A DNA stretch of 64,000 nt from Strigamia acuminata (GCA_949358305.1 OX442317.1:8002186-8066185); one strand, 5' to 3'; shown: positions 1 through 11,618, counted from the stretch's first letter. The notes: generated by a model not told the origin, from the letters alone. A program made the numbers and translations.

Positions 1-3000
1 TCAGATTTGATGAACCCAGCGAGTTTATGGATGCAAACGATTCCGACCGAAAACTGTGATGTTCTTCTAACGTTCCCGTCAAAATGTGAAAACCAGACGA
101 TTATGTGGGTGTTATCGTGTCTCCGTACTCGATTACCGCAGCTGGACGTGCGGGTACGGCATCACGTGACGTCCAAAACATACGGATTTTATATGACAAC
201 GTCTTTCGAAAAGTATATTTAATCGAATAAACGTAATTAAGGTTATTAATAGTGTTTTTTTCGCCTCTTTATTTATAGTTTGCTAAAAGGAGCCGAAGAA
301 ATGCATTTGAGAAAACATTTAAAGGAAGAATACGGCGGAGGATTGAAGGAATTTATTGCCGATGGACAGAAATGTTTCGAAGGAATTGAAAATGCGAAAG
401 ATTTCTTTTCAAGTTTAGAGAGGCAAAGCATTGTGTTGCATTTGTTGCATAGTTTACGCGCTGTGATCAGCGACAGTGTTGCAAATGTCAAATTTGTCGA
501 AGGACAAGCAATAAGTAGAGATTTAAACACGAAAATTATGAAAATATAAAAATATAAAAATATTAAATTGATTTTTTAGTTCCAAAGTGCGTTTCCGAAG
601 GAATTATATCGCAAGTTTTGCCGTTACATAAGGAGGAAATTGTCGAGCGATTGAGGCATAATTGGGTGCGCGCGTTTTTTAAAACTCAACCTTTAGGTAT
701 GAATTTGTTTGAAATTTTGATATTTTATTGTTTATTTATTTTTCTTTTCGTTTCAGATGAAGTATGTGAATATTTCGGGGTGAAAATAGCAATTTATTTT
801 GCTTGGTTAGGCCATTACACGTCCGCTTTAATGATTCCCGCCGCTTTTGGTTTTTTTTTGTGGATTATATTTCACGGTAGAAGTCAGGTCGAGCAGTTAA
901 TTACGAAATTGTATTTATTGGACGATGATTTATTGATTTTTGCGCAGGTTATCGATGACGCTTGCTTCGTGTTGTTTGCATTTCTGAATGTTTTGTGGTC
1001 GACGCTTTACCTAATATCGTGGAAGAGGTATTGTGCCGAGTTGACGTATCGTTGGGGCACTTATGACGACGGCAATGAATTGTTGGCCGAACCGAGACCT
1101 CTGTACACAGTGGGTGCATGAAATCACTCATTTAATTTAACAATATTTTTAAAAAAAAATTATTTTTTTGGTTTTAGGGCGATCTTGAGCCGAGCAAAGT
1201 GACCGGTCGACCCGAACCTTGTTATCCAGCTTGGAAAAGGAATTTATTTCGTTATTGCATAAGTTTACCCGTGATCATCTTCTTTTTGAGCATCGTTTTG
1301 GTCGTTATGTTGGCAATGTTTCGATTCCAGGTGAATTTAACGGTCGAAAAACGTCAAAATTAGAAATTTAATCATTAAAAATGATTTTTTAAATAGGAAT
1401 TATGGGACGAAATGCTAATCAAACACGAATATCCATTTTTTCTAACGTACGTACCAAAAATTTCACTGGCGTTGGTCATAAGTGTTTTGGATACGGTCTA
1501 CCAAAAAGTTGCGGTTTGGTTAAATGATCAAGGTAAATCGAAAAAAAAATAAAAAACAAAAAACAATTAGTTATTATTATCATTCCGTGGCCCTATAGTG
1601 ATTTTTCTGTCCCTATTTTTATTCTTTTCGTCTTTTTTTGTTTGTTTTTGTATTATTATTTGGTTTTTATCAATTAATGTGCGAATGGTTTGTTACCACT
1701 CCAGAAAACTATAGGCTGGAAGAAACCTATGAAAATCATCTCATTCTTAAAATTGTTGTGGTTAGTACCATATTCTCCATACTCTCTGCTTGCGAATGCC
1801 TTTTTTCCATATTTTTTCCTCTATTTTGTTGCAATTTTTGTTCTGGTTTGTATTAGTGTGCTTTTTCATTCAATTTTTATGCGAATTAAATTAAAAATAA
1901 GTTGATTTAAATGTAATTTCCATTTTTACAGTTCCAGTTTGTCAATTCATTTCTCTCCTTGTTCTACCTCGCGTTTTATCTCCGAGATATGGAAAAATTA
2001 CGAGAAGTAATCGCTGAATTTTATGTAATTTTCAATTAATTAACTTTTTAAAATTTTTTAATTTTTAAAATGTAGCAATTAGCCGCGCTTTTGATCACCA
2101 GACAAGTAATCGGCAACATCCGCGAATCCTTCGTCCCGTTCATGTTGGAGCAATTTAAATTGGCTTTTATGTCGTTCGAGACGTTCGGCGCTTTCAGTCC
2201 GGAGAACGACAACAAATTCTCGTCGCTGGACGACATTTTGGAGCCGAACGAGAGCGACAAACTGGAAAACGAGAAAGGCGAATCGAGCACAAACAATAAA
2301 GCCCAAAACGCGAGAAATTTAAGCCAAGCAGAGGTCGAAAGCTCATTGTACCCAGTAAATCAACAACAAAAATTAATTCCTCTTATTTCCTGATTTAATT
2401 TTAAATTTTTGTTCAGTATGACGGCACGTTCGAAGATTATTTAGAGATGTTTATCCAGTTCGGTTACGTCATCCTATTTTCTTCGGCCTTTCCTTTAGCA
2501 GCCCTGTGCGCGTTATTGAATAACATAATCGAAATTCGTAGCGACGCCTTTAAACTGTGCTGCATCTTTCAACGTCCGTTTGGTCAGTACGTTAAAGGAA
2601 TAGGTACTTGGCAGGTTGGTTTGGATGGTTAAATGTAATTGTAAGCGATTTTTTAACGTGAATTTTTGGTTGGTGTTTTTTTAGGAGGCGATGGAAGCTA
2701 TGTGCGTCATCGCGGTCATCGTTAACTGCGCTTTGATAGGGATGTCGGGACAAGTGCACAGAATGTTTCCCGATCAATCTACGAATGGAACGATCATTTT
2801 AATAGTCGCACTCGAGGTATTTAAGATGTTGAGTGCGCTTAGTGGATTTTATTGATGTTTTAAAATTTTTAATTTAAATTCAGCACATAACGCTCACTTT
2901 GAAAATGGCGATTTGTCGGTCGATTCCCGACACACCTCAATGGGTCGCCACGGAAATGGCCAAGATCGAATTTAATAGGAGAGAAGCCGTGAAAGTACGT

Positions 3001-4226
3001 CGAAAATTGTTGCAAATTATTTGATAATTGGCGGAAATATTAAATATTACGTGATAATTGTCGAAAATTGTTGAAAAAACTCGATAATTGTTGAAAAATG
3101 ATCGATAAATGTTGAAAAATACTCGATAAATGTTGAAAAATGATCGATAATTGTTGAAAAAATTCGAAAATTGTTGCAAATGTTGCAAAAATGATCGATA
3201 ATTGTTGCAAATGTTGCAAAAATGATCGATAATTGTTGAAAAACTCGATAATTGTTGAAAAATGATCGATAATTGTTGAAAACTCGATAATTGTTGAAAA
3301 ATAATCGATAATTGTTGAAAACTCGATAATTGTTAAAAAATGATCGATAATTGTTGAAAAATACTCGATAAATGTTGAAAAATGATCGATAATTGTTGAA
3401 AAATGATCGATAATTGTTGAAAACTCGATAATTGTTGCAAAATGATCGATAATTGTTGAAAAAACTCGATAATTGTTGAAAAAACTCGATAATTGTTTAA
3501 AAAAACTCGATAATTGTTGCAAAAATGATCGATAATTGTTGAAAAAACTCGATAATTGTTGAAAAATGATCGATAATTGTTGAAAAAACTCGATAATTGT
3601 TGAAAAATGGTCGATAATTGTTGAAAAATACTCTATTTTTTTGAGAAATTACCCGATTAATCATTTAAAAACTGGAATGTTTTTAGAAATTAGTTCGAAC
3701 GGAGGCGTCGGCGGTGTTACGGCCAACATCGGCGATCATCCCTCTTCCATTGAATCCCGTCAAATCGAACGACGCGCAATCCCAAACGGAAGAAACCGAT
3801 TTGACGCAACTCGACGTCCCCTACCGCGTCCTTCCGTTAGAAACGAGTAAAGCATTATCGAGAAAACTAACTGAACGCATTCGAAAAACAAGCAGGAAGG
3901 TGAAAAACCGACTGAATTCGCGCCGCGTCTTGAGATCTTCTTTCGACATAACCGAAGACGGGTGCGAGAACGGCATCGAAGAAGAAGACGCCCAAGTTAA
4001 AAGCGAACCGGGCAAAAGTAAAAAGTTTCTACTCAAGAAGATCGAGGCGAATTTCCGGCGCCTCTCCAGCGGAGGCGCCTCGAGTGGCAACTCCTTTTTC
4101 AGCAGCATGTTTTCGAAAAAAGGCGGCGGCCAAAAGTACACGAGAATGAAACGAAGTTCGAACGAAGATTCGGACGAAAAGAGTCAGTCGGAAAGTGGCG
4201 ACGCGAGTTCACAGTCCGAAGTGTGA
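1..4226 (+). CDS. Anoctamin-8-like TMEM16 membrane protein (5' end outside window)
   Basis: Exons, by GT-AG borders that keep frame: <1-212, 279-514, 580-696, 757-887, 948-1109, 1178-1330, 1397-1532, 1705-1760, 1932-2006, 2076-2354, 2417-2614, 2685-2816, 2884-2994, 3687-4226. The spliced product closely follows the anoctamin-8 branch of the TMEM16 family: a cytosolic N-domain, then the EYFGVKIAIYFAWLGHYTSA segment, WKRYCAELTYRWGT, ENYRLEETYENHLILKIV, FGYVILFSSAFPLAALCALL and IEIRSDAFKLC. These carry the hydrophobic helices of the ten-helix fold. Anoctamins are chloride channels or lipid scramblases; vertebrate ANO8 is reported to act as an ER-plasma membrane tether. The last exon (180 residues) is a basic, Ser-rich cytosolic tail unlike the core. 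The acidic insert between helices is much shorter than in vertebrate ANO8. The 60-bp intron at 888-947 is in frame and free of stops, so its retention would add 20 residues. AATAAA lies at 4327. The channel or scramblase role is inferred from family only. Confidence 0.93.
3000..3645. repeat. Minisatellite in last anoctamin intron
   Basis: Degenerate tandem array of a 19-20 bp unit built on CTCGATAATTGTTGAAAAA, alternating with a variant beginning ATGATCGATAATTG. It fills almost the whole intron 2995-3686. The repeat also explains a 160-codon open frame on the minus strand, which is not a gene. Confidence 0.9.
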
Positions 4227-5456
4227 GATCAGCTTTTGTTTTTTCGTTTCGTTTTTTCACTATGCAATGTGTAATATATATAATATGCAAATCAAAAAAT
4301 GAAAATCACACGAATTCACGTCTGAAAATAAACAAAAATGAAGGAATTTCTGATTCCGTTCTTTTCTGCGAGAATTGTGACGTCACAAGTCGCAGCTACC
4401 GCCTATTTCGAGCCTTAGCACTTTGGTTTGTTTTGAAAAAGTGCTTTTAGTGTTGCGAGTGGAGTTTTACAAACAGAAAAAAACAAGATATATGTGCGGT
4501 GTGTGCGCTGCATAAAATTTCTGTGGGTTTTAAGTTGTTTGTATTTATATTTTAAATGTGAATTTGTGCTCCCGTAGGTTATCTGCACAGCCAAGCTCAT
4601 TTAGGGTAATTAAGATAAAACTCTCGAGTTTGCACTCATTCGCTGCACTTTGAAAATTCTTTTTTTATTACCCCCAATCTAATCGTTCCAGATGGGTAGG
4701 GAGTAGCGGAGAAGGAGGGTCAACCATAAAATGCAAAACTCGGACAATTTCTTTTCAATTTTCTCAAATTTCCCTCGTAAAAAAAATGGGATAAAAGCGT
4801 GAAATTGTCGCAAAAAACCGAAAATTTCGTCTTAATGTCGCGTAAATCAACCCGCGATGTCCAATTAAGAGTTTTTAAATTCATTTTCCCCCGTGAAATG
4901 TTCGCGAAACGTTTAAATCGCAATTTGTTTCGGGTTCAAAGGTAATTGTCAACAAGTCTCGAGTAAAATTACTTCGAAAACATATCACATAGCCGAACAA
5001 CCGAACTTCACACCCATCGACCATCAAGAACAACAACAACAACAAAAAAATCCACCAAAACCCATAAATCAAACGAAAAAAATAAAATTATTAAAAATTT
5101 CTTCAACACATCTGAAAATTTATTCCAACTGCAAATGTCTTAATACACTAGATATAATCTGTTGCCAAATTGGAGTTCGTGAGCCCTCTCCTCCACCCCT
5201 GGCGCCTAACGCTTGATTGATGGCGTCTATTCTCCCATCCCCCTCTCGAAAACCACGTGATGGGCGGAGCGTCACGCTATTGGAGCCAAGTTTTGCCCTA
5301 ACCAAAAAAAAGAGGAAAAAAATGCTTCGGACAAACCATGTTTTCTATTTGTGATAGCACGCGATGAAGACATCACTATTCGAAGCGCCGATGCCGGGCA
5401 TGACAAGCTGAGAATAGAAAGACTGCAAAGTGCGAGTGTTGCATGGCGGTTGTGCC
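4227..5456. other. Intergenic: anoctamin 3'UTR and GAS1-like 5' region
   Basis: The first 110 bases are the anoctamin 3'UTR, with AATAAA at 4327-4332. The rest is AT-rich with no convincing coding frame. Near 5235-5290 there is a short GC-richer stretch with a CACGTG E-box, a GGGCGG box and CTATTGG, which would fit a promoter of the downstream gene. A T-rich tract ending in TAG near 5356 could be the acceptor of a 5'UTR intron. No RNA gene was seen. Confidence 0.5.
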
Positions 5457-6815
5457 ATGTTAGTGCAACTTCAGCTGTCTCCATCAGTTTATCACTTGTT
5501 GGTTTGTCTCTTTCTCACCTTTGGCGCATTAGCACGTCGCACGGTAGCCGAGTATTGCGACGTGGCTCGTGCCAAGTGTCATTTCCGCGATGGGTGCGGT
5601 TTGGCCTTGCGCAACTACATGTTCGACTGCGCCGATGTGATGGCCGGGCGCACGGCGCGGTGCTCCGAGTCGTGTTCGCGGGCGCTGATCGCGCTCATGT
5701 CGACGGAGGAGGGACAACTGCTTGTTGTGTGCGACTGCGGGGACAATGAGTTTTGCACGCAGTCGAAGCAACGAGTCGAAGTGTGTCGGCCGAAAGTTAG
5801 TGGTGCGATGGAAAAGAGCGCCGTTGTTAGTTGTTCCGTCGCGCATTGGATCTGTAAAGTCGATTCGCTCTGCAATGTACGTATTTTTGTTTCATTTGTT
5901 TGGATTGTTTTGAATTATTTTGGTTTTTTTTTTTTTGGAGTTTTGTAGAATTTTTTTGGATTTTATTAAATTTTTCTGAATTTTTTGGAATTTTGTTAAA
6001 TTTTTCTGAATTGTTTGAAATTTTGTTAAATTTTTCTGAAATTTTTGGTTTTTTCTGAAATTTTTCTGAATTTTTTGGGATTTTATTAAATTTTTCTGAA
6101 TTTTTTGGGATTTTAGAAAAATTTTCTGAATTTTTTGGAATTTTTGATACTTTTTTGAATTATCTTTGAATTTTTTTGGAGTTTTGTAGAATTTTATTGA
6201 AGTTAATTAATTTTTCTGAATTCTTTGGAGTTTTAAAATATTTTATAGCATTTTTCTGAAACTTTTGCAATCTTTTTAATGACACTTTTTAAAATTTTAA
6301 AATTTTCTTTTTAGTTTTTTAAATTTTTTTTTGAGTTTTGTAGAATTTAATTCAATTTTATTGAATTTTTTTTAGTTTTGTTGAATTAATTCAATTTTTG
6401 AGGCATTTCCTTCAATTTTATTAAATTATTTTTAATTTTTCTGAATATTTTTTCTATTTTTCAGACGGCACTCGCGTATTACCATCGTTTTTGCCGGTCC
6501 ATGATCCACGGGCGTAAGTGCACGCCGAGATGTAACAATTCGATCGCGATATTGAACCGGCAAGAGAAGGCGGAGAAGTTGCGGACTTGTTTTTGTGACG
6601 GTTCGGAAGAGTACGATTGCAACCAAATCAAGCGGAATATGCAGCATTTGTGTTTCAAAAAGAGGAATGTGATTAAGGTGAAAAATACTCACGTTAAAAG
6701 CTCCACTACTGCAGCTAGTGTTGTCGTAGCTGCGAGTTGCACTTGTAGGATGAATTTAAATTCGACTTTATTATTTATTGTTTATTTTTTTGCTAATTTA
6801 CTTGTGAATAAATAA
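5457..6815 (+). CDS. GAS1-like GPI-anchored cysteine-rich receptor (GFR-alpha-like domains)
   Basis: Two exons, 5457-5876 and 6465-6815, give 256 residues. An N-terminal hydrophobic signal (residues about 1-26) is followed by two GDNF-receptor/GAS1-type modules. The first has CDVARAKCHFRDGC, then SESCSRALIAL and VVCDCGDNEFC. The second has CKVDSLCN, FCRSMIHGRKCTPRC and LRTCFCDGSEEYDC. The C-terminus is a hydrophobic run (STLLFIVYFFANLL) after a Ser/Thr-rich stretch, typical of a GPI-attachment signal. In vertebrates GAS1 is a Hedgehog co-receptor at the cell surface; the insect role is inference. The ATG at 5457 was chosen because it opens directly into the signal peptide; an upstream in-frame GTG has no such support. 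A six-codon upstream ORF (5443-5463) overlaps this ATG. The polyadenylation signal AATAAA at 6807 overlaps the last codons and stop. Confidence 0.88.
5877..6464 (+). repeat. T-rich degenerate repeat intron of the GAS1-like gene
   Basis: The single intron is made of imperfect copies of a T-rich motif, TTTTTCTGAATTTTTTGG, spaced about 20-35 bases apart. No coding or RNA signal is seen in it. Its borders GTACGT and TTTTTCAG are canonical. Confidence 0.75.
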
Positions 6816-9477
6816 ATGAAATTAATTTTGGCATGTGTGATGGAATACTCAGTTGGGCCTACAATGGAGACTTGTTGCCTGCCGTCCAAGAGCGTGTCTG
6901 TTCTCCCTCGCAAGTTCATCGAAGGTTAATTCAAAACCTTGTTAATATTTTGTGTAAAAAGAAGTAAAAGTTAAAATAAAAATGCTTTTAGAAATTAAAT
7001 TTCATGTAATTTTTGATATGTAAAATTTTTATATGTAAAAAAAAACAATTTATACTTGATTATTAAAATTTATAATGAAACTGAATGTTTTGAAATGCGT
7101 TTTTATATGCTAAAATTTTATTTTTGACTTAGTTTTTACATTTAAATTGATTTTTATATGCTAAGATTTAATTTTTGAGTTGGTTTTTACAATTAAATTG
7201 ATTTTTATTAAGTTTTAAGCAGTATTCATGAAGTTTTAAGCAATTTTCATGAAGTTTTAAGCAATTTTCATGAAGTTTTAAGCAATTCTCATAAAGTTTT
7301 AAGTAATTTTCATAAAGTTTTAAGCAATTTTTATGAAGTTTTATGCGATTTTAATGATTTGGCACAATTTTCATGAATTTGTATACAATTTTCATGAAGT
7401 TTTAAGCAATTTTCGTGAAGTTTTAAGCAATTTTCGTGAAGTTTTAAGCAATTTTCATAAAGTTTTAAGCAATTTTTATGAAGTTTTATGCGATTTTAAT
7501 GATTTGGCACAATTTTCATGAATTTTTACACAATTTTCCTGAATTTTTACACAATTTTCCTGAATTTATACACAACTTTCATGGATATTTACACAATTTG
7601 CAAGAAAATTTACACAATTTTCATGAAAGTTACGCACTTTTCCCCACATAAACAAATTGTCATGAATTTATCCACAATTTCTGAAGTAAATTCTTAAATT
7701 TAACCCGAACAAAAACAACAGTTTCAATTCAGAGTGTTCTATTCCATCCCTCAACCATTTATTTCCCTCGAACAAATAAACAAACACGGTTTTAAATTCT
7801 TGTATCAATATTTTGCAACGTATCTCTTTGCCTAGTAGTTACTTTGCAACAAATATTTACTCCATTTTAGCCACTTGGCTCTGCCTCAACTCTAACTCCA
7901 CTTCTCCCCCTCTCGGCCTCCCTTAATGGAGTCGTCAAACTTTGGAGGCCCTCTCTCCCGCCCATTTCATCGCTTGATGTCTTCATCGTGGTCCGTGGGG
8001 TGTTGCCTAGCAACAGCCTCAGCCCGGGGCGCCTTAGAATTCGCAGGTGAAACGAGTGAGTTGGCGCACCCCTTAAACCGCTTGATCCTTTTTGTGCGCC
8101 ACTGCGTTCATGGTCATGCGCAGCGGACGTCCAGGGGGGACGTCCATGATTTACGAGCTCAGCACCTCGTTTCAAACCGTCAAACACAAAAGGGCACAAA
8201 AGGGGCTGGATAAGAACAGGGGGGAGTCGAACGCCGACCCAACTCTTCAACCAGATTTAAATTCCACCAGATGTAATCTAAGTGCTGACAACTAAATGAA
8301 CTGCTCGCCAGTTTTTTCCACCTTTTTAACAGTCAACTCACTAATCAACTTAACTTTTTCTTTCGCCCATCCCTTTTCATTTTTTTACATTTCCTTAAAT
8401 TGTGCGCGCATTTTTTGCTCACTCTTCCTGACTTTGATGGGTTCCTGTAACTCGTTGGGAATGATTTTAGGTGTAAGGAATTTTGTAATGAATGGTTCTT
8501 GTGTTTCTTTTTTCTCTTCTCGGAAATTATCTTTGAAAACGTGTCAAGAAGGGAAGTTGGAGCACTAAAATGACTTGAAATGACAATAGATGGGGTGAAA
8601 ATAGTCCCTTTTGTGCTCCTGTTTGACACATATTCAATGCTTTTTCGCAGTTAGCACCCAAAGTTGTCAATAAATTCAGTATTGCCCACAAAGAGTCAAA
8701 ATCTGAAGCCAGAACTTATTATCCCTAACGTACAAGGCCGGATCTGGACATTTTTGGGGCATTGAGGCGTGAAGTGTTATAACGGCCCCTTTGCAACCAG
8801 CAACGGGTCTGCGGTACAAAATACTATCATTTTGCATTGAATTACACCCGAACCCGAAATCGTGAATACAGTTAAACCAAAATTTTAATTAATCTGAACT
8901 AAAATAGCCTCTTTCGTTAGTTTCAATGCAGATCCGCCCGTGGTAACAAATTTATAGCAATTTTTGTCAAAAATAAATTTTTTCGTCTCAAAACCTGCAT
9001 AACTTTATTAAAAACAAAATAAAGAACATTTAATCAACCGAAATGTCTGAAGAATTCATTTCCTTAGTCCTATTTCTCTCAACACTCACAATCAATAACC
9101 GAGAACTAACAGCAGGGAGCGGGTTTGCCTGGTCCAACGTCATTTTACGTCAGAAACTATCAACATAGAACAAATCCCAACATCACCAACGGAGATTTGT
9201 CTTGCGCGCAGCCTAATTTTCCACTTTCTCTGACGACCTATGTAAACACATCGGAATTACATCGGATAAAGGACATAAAGGGGTTCCCATCGACCTTCCT
9301 CTCCCGAATGATGATTTATCCGAACACATCTCAAATTTTATGACACTTTTTTACCACCGCAAAGGAAATTAAATCCCCAACCGAGATCGAGGTGAGTAAC
9401 AACCAAAATGACCTACTCTTCTTTGTTCACCTCAACTCTCTCTTTTACCCCATTCAGGACCCCCGAGTGAATTTTCT
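6816..9477. other. Intergenic stretch with no supported gene
   Basis: It contains an AT-rich minisatellite (7215-7560) and a GC-richer patch (about 7860-8260) with random-looking frames on both strands but no recognisable domain or splice pattern. Around 8725-8950 are shallow inverted motifs (GGCCGGATCTGGAC and GCAGATCCGCCC) that look like an old transposon scar. The last part is the likely promoter and 5'UTR of the next gene, with a donor at 9392 (GTGAGT) and an acceptor at 9456-9457. No tRNA or other RNA gene was seen. Confidence 0.5.
7205..7560. repeat. 21-bp minisatellite
   Basis: Tandem copies of TGAAGTTTTAAGCAATTTTCA, about a dozen readable units. A longer segment containing GATTTTAATGATTTGGCACA occurs twice (around 7347 and 7491), so part of the array was duplicated as a block. 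Confidence 0.9.
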
Positions 9478-10158
9478 ATGGATGAAGGAACCTCAAATGA
9501 TGCGAGAAACACATCCGAAGAATCAGATGCAGAGATCAAGCCGTTCAAAAAGGCGAAATACGCGTGGCAGATAAAAGGGCGAGCGCGCTGGAAAAACAAA
9601 CGCGCTCGGAACAGGAAAATTGCATCAGAAACCCGCACGAAAATCGCGCAAGAAACACCCCGAGAGACCCCGAAAGCCGACGAAACCATCCCGGCAGCTC
9701 CGGCCCACGCAACCGAGCCGGAAGTGGCGAATATAGCGGCGGACGTGGACGGTTTTTTGAGCGCGTTGAATCCCGCTCGCAACAACGCGCGCAAATGGCA
9801 GACGAAGCAAGTGGCCAAGGCCATCATAGACAATGCCATCAACAAGGTGCTAGAAGACATGGGTGTCATTCCACTGCCAGCAGACGCCTTCGATTTCCAC
9901 TTGGTCGATTCGGACATCAATGCGCAGAATATCGAGGACAAAGGGGTGTCGGAGGCGATCCGGCAGCAAGGGCTCCATAGGAGACGCCGTTTGCCCGAGA
10001 GTGAGAACACCACGACGTGTACTTATTGGTTGCATTGGAACGCGGACGAGAAGGAGGCGGAGGTGAAGCTGCCGGTGGCGGAGAATGTTTTGGATGCGGC
10101 GGTGTCGTTCGCGATTAACGAGAAGGGACTTGGGGTTTTGTCGCATGGCTCTAATTGA
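9478..10158 (+). CDS. Unrecognised basic protein, 226 residues
   Basis: A single coding exon with ATG at 9478 and stop at 10158. The upstream acceptor (CATTCAG, exon start 9458) and donor at 9392 suggest a 5'UTR intron; the frame runs into a stop at 9370 upstream, so this ATG is the probable start. Residues about 20-50 are rich in Lys/Arg (IKGRARWKNKRARNRK) and look like a nuclear localisation signal. They are followed by an Ala/Thr/Pro linker and a predicted-helical block (ARKWQTKQVAKAIIDNAINK) leading into VLEDMGVIPLPADAFDFHLV. The C-terminal third is acidic and hydrophobic with NTTTCTYWLHWN. I do not recognise a family. Codon usage is GC-rich like the neighbouring real exons, and AATAAA follows at 10360. 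This supports a genuine host gene, possibly nuclear, with unknown role. Confidence 0.7.
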   Translation: MDEGTSNDARNTSEESDAEIKPFKKAKYAWQIKGRARWKNKRARNRKIASETRTKIAQETPRETPKADETIPAAPAHATEPEVANIAADVDGFLSALNPARNNARKWQTKQVAKAIIDNAINKVLEDMGVIPLPADAFDFHLVDSDINAQNIEDKGVSEAIRQQGLHRRRRLPESENTTTCTYWLHWNADEKEAEVKLPVAENVLDAAVSFAINEKGLGVLSHGSN

Positions 10159-10540
10159 TGTGTACTGGCGTACGGGCGTACGGGCGTACTGGTGTTTAGT
10201 GGATTGTAGTTTGTTTTGATTTAGCGTGTTTTTTCATGTGTGTGCAGGATGTGCTGGTCGATGGCGTCATCAGTTCTCTACCTCAAATATGCTACAAATA
10301 GTGGTGCGTCTTGAATAATTATCCAGTGAAAAAAAAGATGTTTTTTGTGTATTTCAGAGAATAAATTTAATTTAGGAATTAAATGTCATTTGTGGTTTTG
10401 TGTTCTTTACGTGTGGAGTTGTAAGTTTGGAATAAAATGTAAGGAGTGAGGTGTGAAATGTGTGTGTGTGCTTGTGTGGTTTGCATGGGGATTAAAAATT
10501 GTTGGGCTTTGCTAGATTTATTTTTGCAAAAGATAAACGA
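10159..10540. other. 3'UTR of the unknown gene and spacer before the tRNA array
   Basis: It starts with a short run of GGCGTACG repeats (10165-10195). AATAAA motifs follow at 10360 and 10428. No coding frame or RNA gene is visible before the first tRNA. Confidence 0.6.
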
Positions 10541-10614
10541 TGGCCCGTGTGGGGATCGAACCCAAGACCTCCGCGTTATTAGCACGGCGCTCTAACCAAC
10601 TGAGCTAACGGGCC
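10541..10614 (-). tRNA. tRNA-Ile (AAU) copy 1
   Basis: Complete cloverleaf: acceptor GGCCCGT/ACGGGCC, anticodon loop CTAATAA, T-loop TTCGATC with C56 kept, discriminator A. T-stem pair 49-65 is a U-C mismatch, as in all 27 array copies. Confidence 0.95.
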
Positions 10615-10694
10615 TTGAAAAATTGTGTTCTTGTTGGCAAAAAATTGTTTAAATTTGCCAACTATAATTATAATTACGAACAAAAGGTAGACGT

Positions 10695-10768
10695 TGGCCC
10701 GTGTGGGGATTGAACCCAAGACCTCCGCGTTATTAGCACGGCGCTCTGACCAACTGAGCTAACGGGCC
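10695..10768 (-). tRNA. tRNA-Ile (AAU) copy 2
   Basis: As copy 1 but T-loop TTCAATC (A57, a tolerated purine) and GGTCAGAGC in the D-arm. Confidence 0.93.
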
Positions 10769-10848
10769 TTGAAGAACGGTGTTTTAGTTGGCAAAAAATT
10801 GTTTAAATTTGCCAACTATAATTATAACTATCAACAAAAGATAAAAGT

Positions 10849-10922
10849 TGGCCCGTGTGGGGATCAAACCCAAGACCTCCGCGTTATTAGCACGGCGCTC
10901 TGACCAACTGAGCTAACGGGCC
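10849..10922 (-). tRNA. tRNA-Ile (AAU) copy 3, C56U variant
   Basis: T-loop reads TTTGATC, so C56 is U. The rest of the cloverleaf is intact. Function is doubtful because C56 is needed for the G19 pair and the B box. Confidence 0.85.
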
Positions 10923-11002
10923 TTGAAGAACGGTGTTTTAGTTGGCAAAAAATTGTTTAAATTTGTCAACTATAATTATAACTATCAACAAAAGATAAAA
11001 GT

Positions 11003-11076
11003 TGGCTCGTGTGGGGATCAAACCCAAGACCTCCGCGTTATTAGCACGGCGCTCTGACCAACTGAGCTAACGGGCC
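11003..11076 (-). tRNA. tRNA-Ile (AAU) copy 4, C56U and acceptor mismatch
   Basis: C56U plus a C4-A69 mismatch in the acceptor stem (GGCTCG on the + strand). Possibly a pseudogene. Confidence 0.8.
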
Positions 11077-11156
11077 TTGAAGAACGGTGTTTTAGTTGGC
11101 AAAAAATTGTTTAAATTTGTCAACTATAATTATAACTATCAACAAAAGATAAAAGT

Positions 11157-11230
11157 TGGCCCGTGTGGGGATCAAACCCAAGACCTCCGCGTTATTAGCA
11201 CGGCGCTCTGACCAACTGAGCTAACGGGCC
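11157..11230 (-). tRNA. tRNA-Ile (AAU) copy 5, C56U variant
   Basis: Same sequence as copy 3: C56U, otherwise intact. Confidence 0.85.
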
Positions 11231-11310
11231 TTGAAGAACGGTGTTTTAGTTGGCAAAAAATTGTTTAAATTTGTCAACTATAATTATAACTATCAACAAA
11301 AGATAAAAGT

Positions 11311-11384
11311 TGGCTCGTGTGGGGATCAAACCCAAGACCTCCGCGTTATTAGCACGGCGCTCTGACCAACTGAGCTAACGGGCC
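11311..11384 (-). tRNA. tRNA-Ile (AAU) copy 6, C56U and acceptor mismatch
   Basis: Same as copy 4: C56U with C4-A69. Copies 3-4 and 5-6 look like a duplicated two-unit block. Confidence 0.8.
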
Positions 11385-11464
11385 TTGAAGAACGGTGTTT
11401 TAGTTGGCAAAAAATTGTTTAAATTTGTCAACTATAATTATAACTATCAACAAAAGATAAAAGT

Positions 11465-11538
11465 TGGCCCGTGTGGGGATCGAACCCAAGACCTCCGCGT
11501 TATTAGCACGGCGCTCTGACCAACTGAGCTAACGGGCC
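11465..11538 (-). tRNA. tRNA-Ile (AAU) copy 7
   Basis: T-loop TTCGATC with C56 kept; no extra mismatch beyond the shared 49-65. Confidence 0.94.
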
Positions 11539-11618
11539 TTGAAGAACGGTGTTTTAGTTGGCAAAAAATTGTTTAAATTTGTCAACTATAATTATAACTA
11601 TCAACAAAAGATAAAAGT

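Noticed and set aside
3040-3522. 160-codon minus-strand frame of FFNNYR/FSTIIDH repeats
   Set aside because: It is the minisatellite in the anoctamin intron, translated; no start context or splice signals.
7867-8250. 127-codon minus-strand frame in the intergenic GC-rich patch
   Set aside because: No recognisable motif, overlapping frames of similar length on the other strand, and no promoter or poly(A) evidence.
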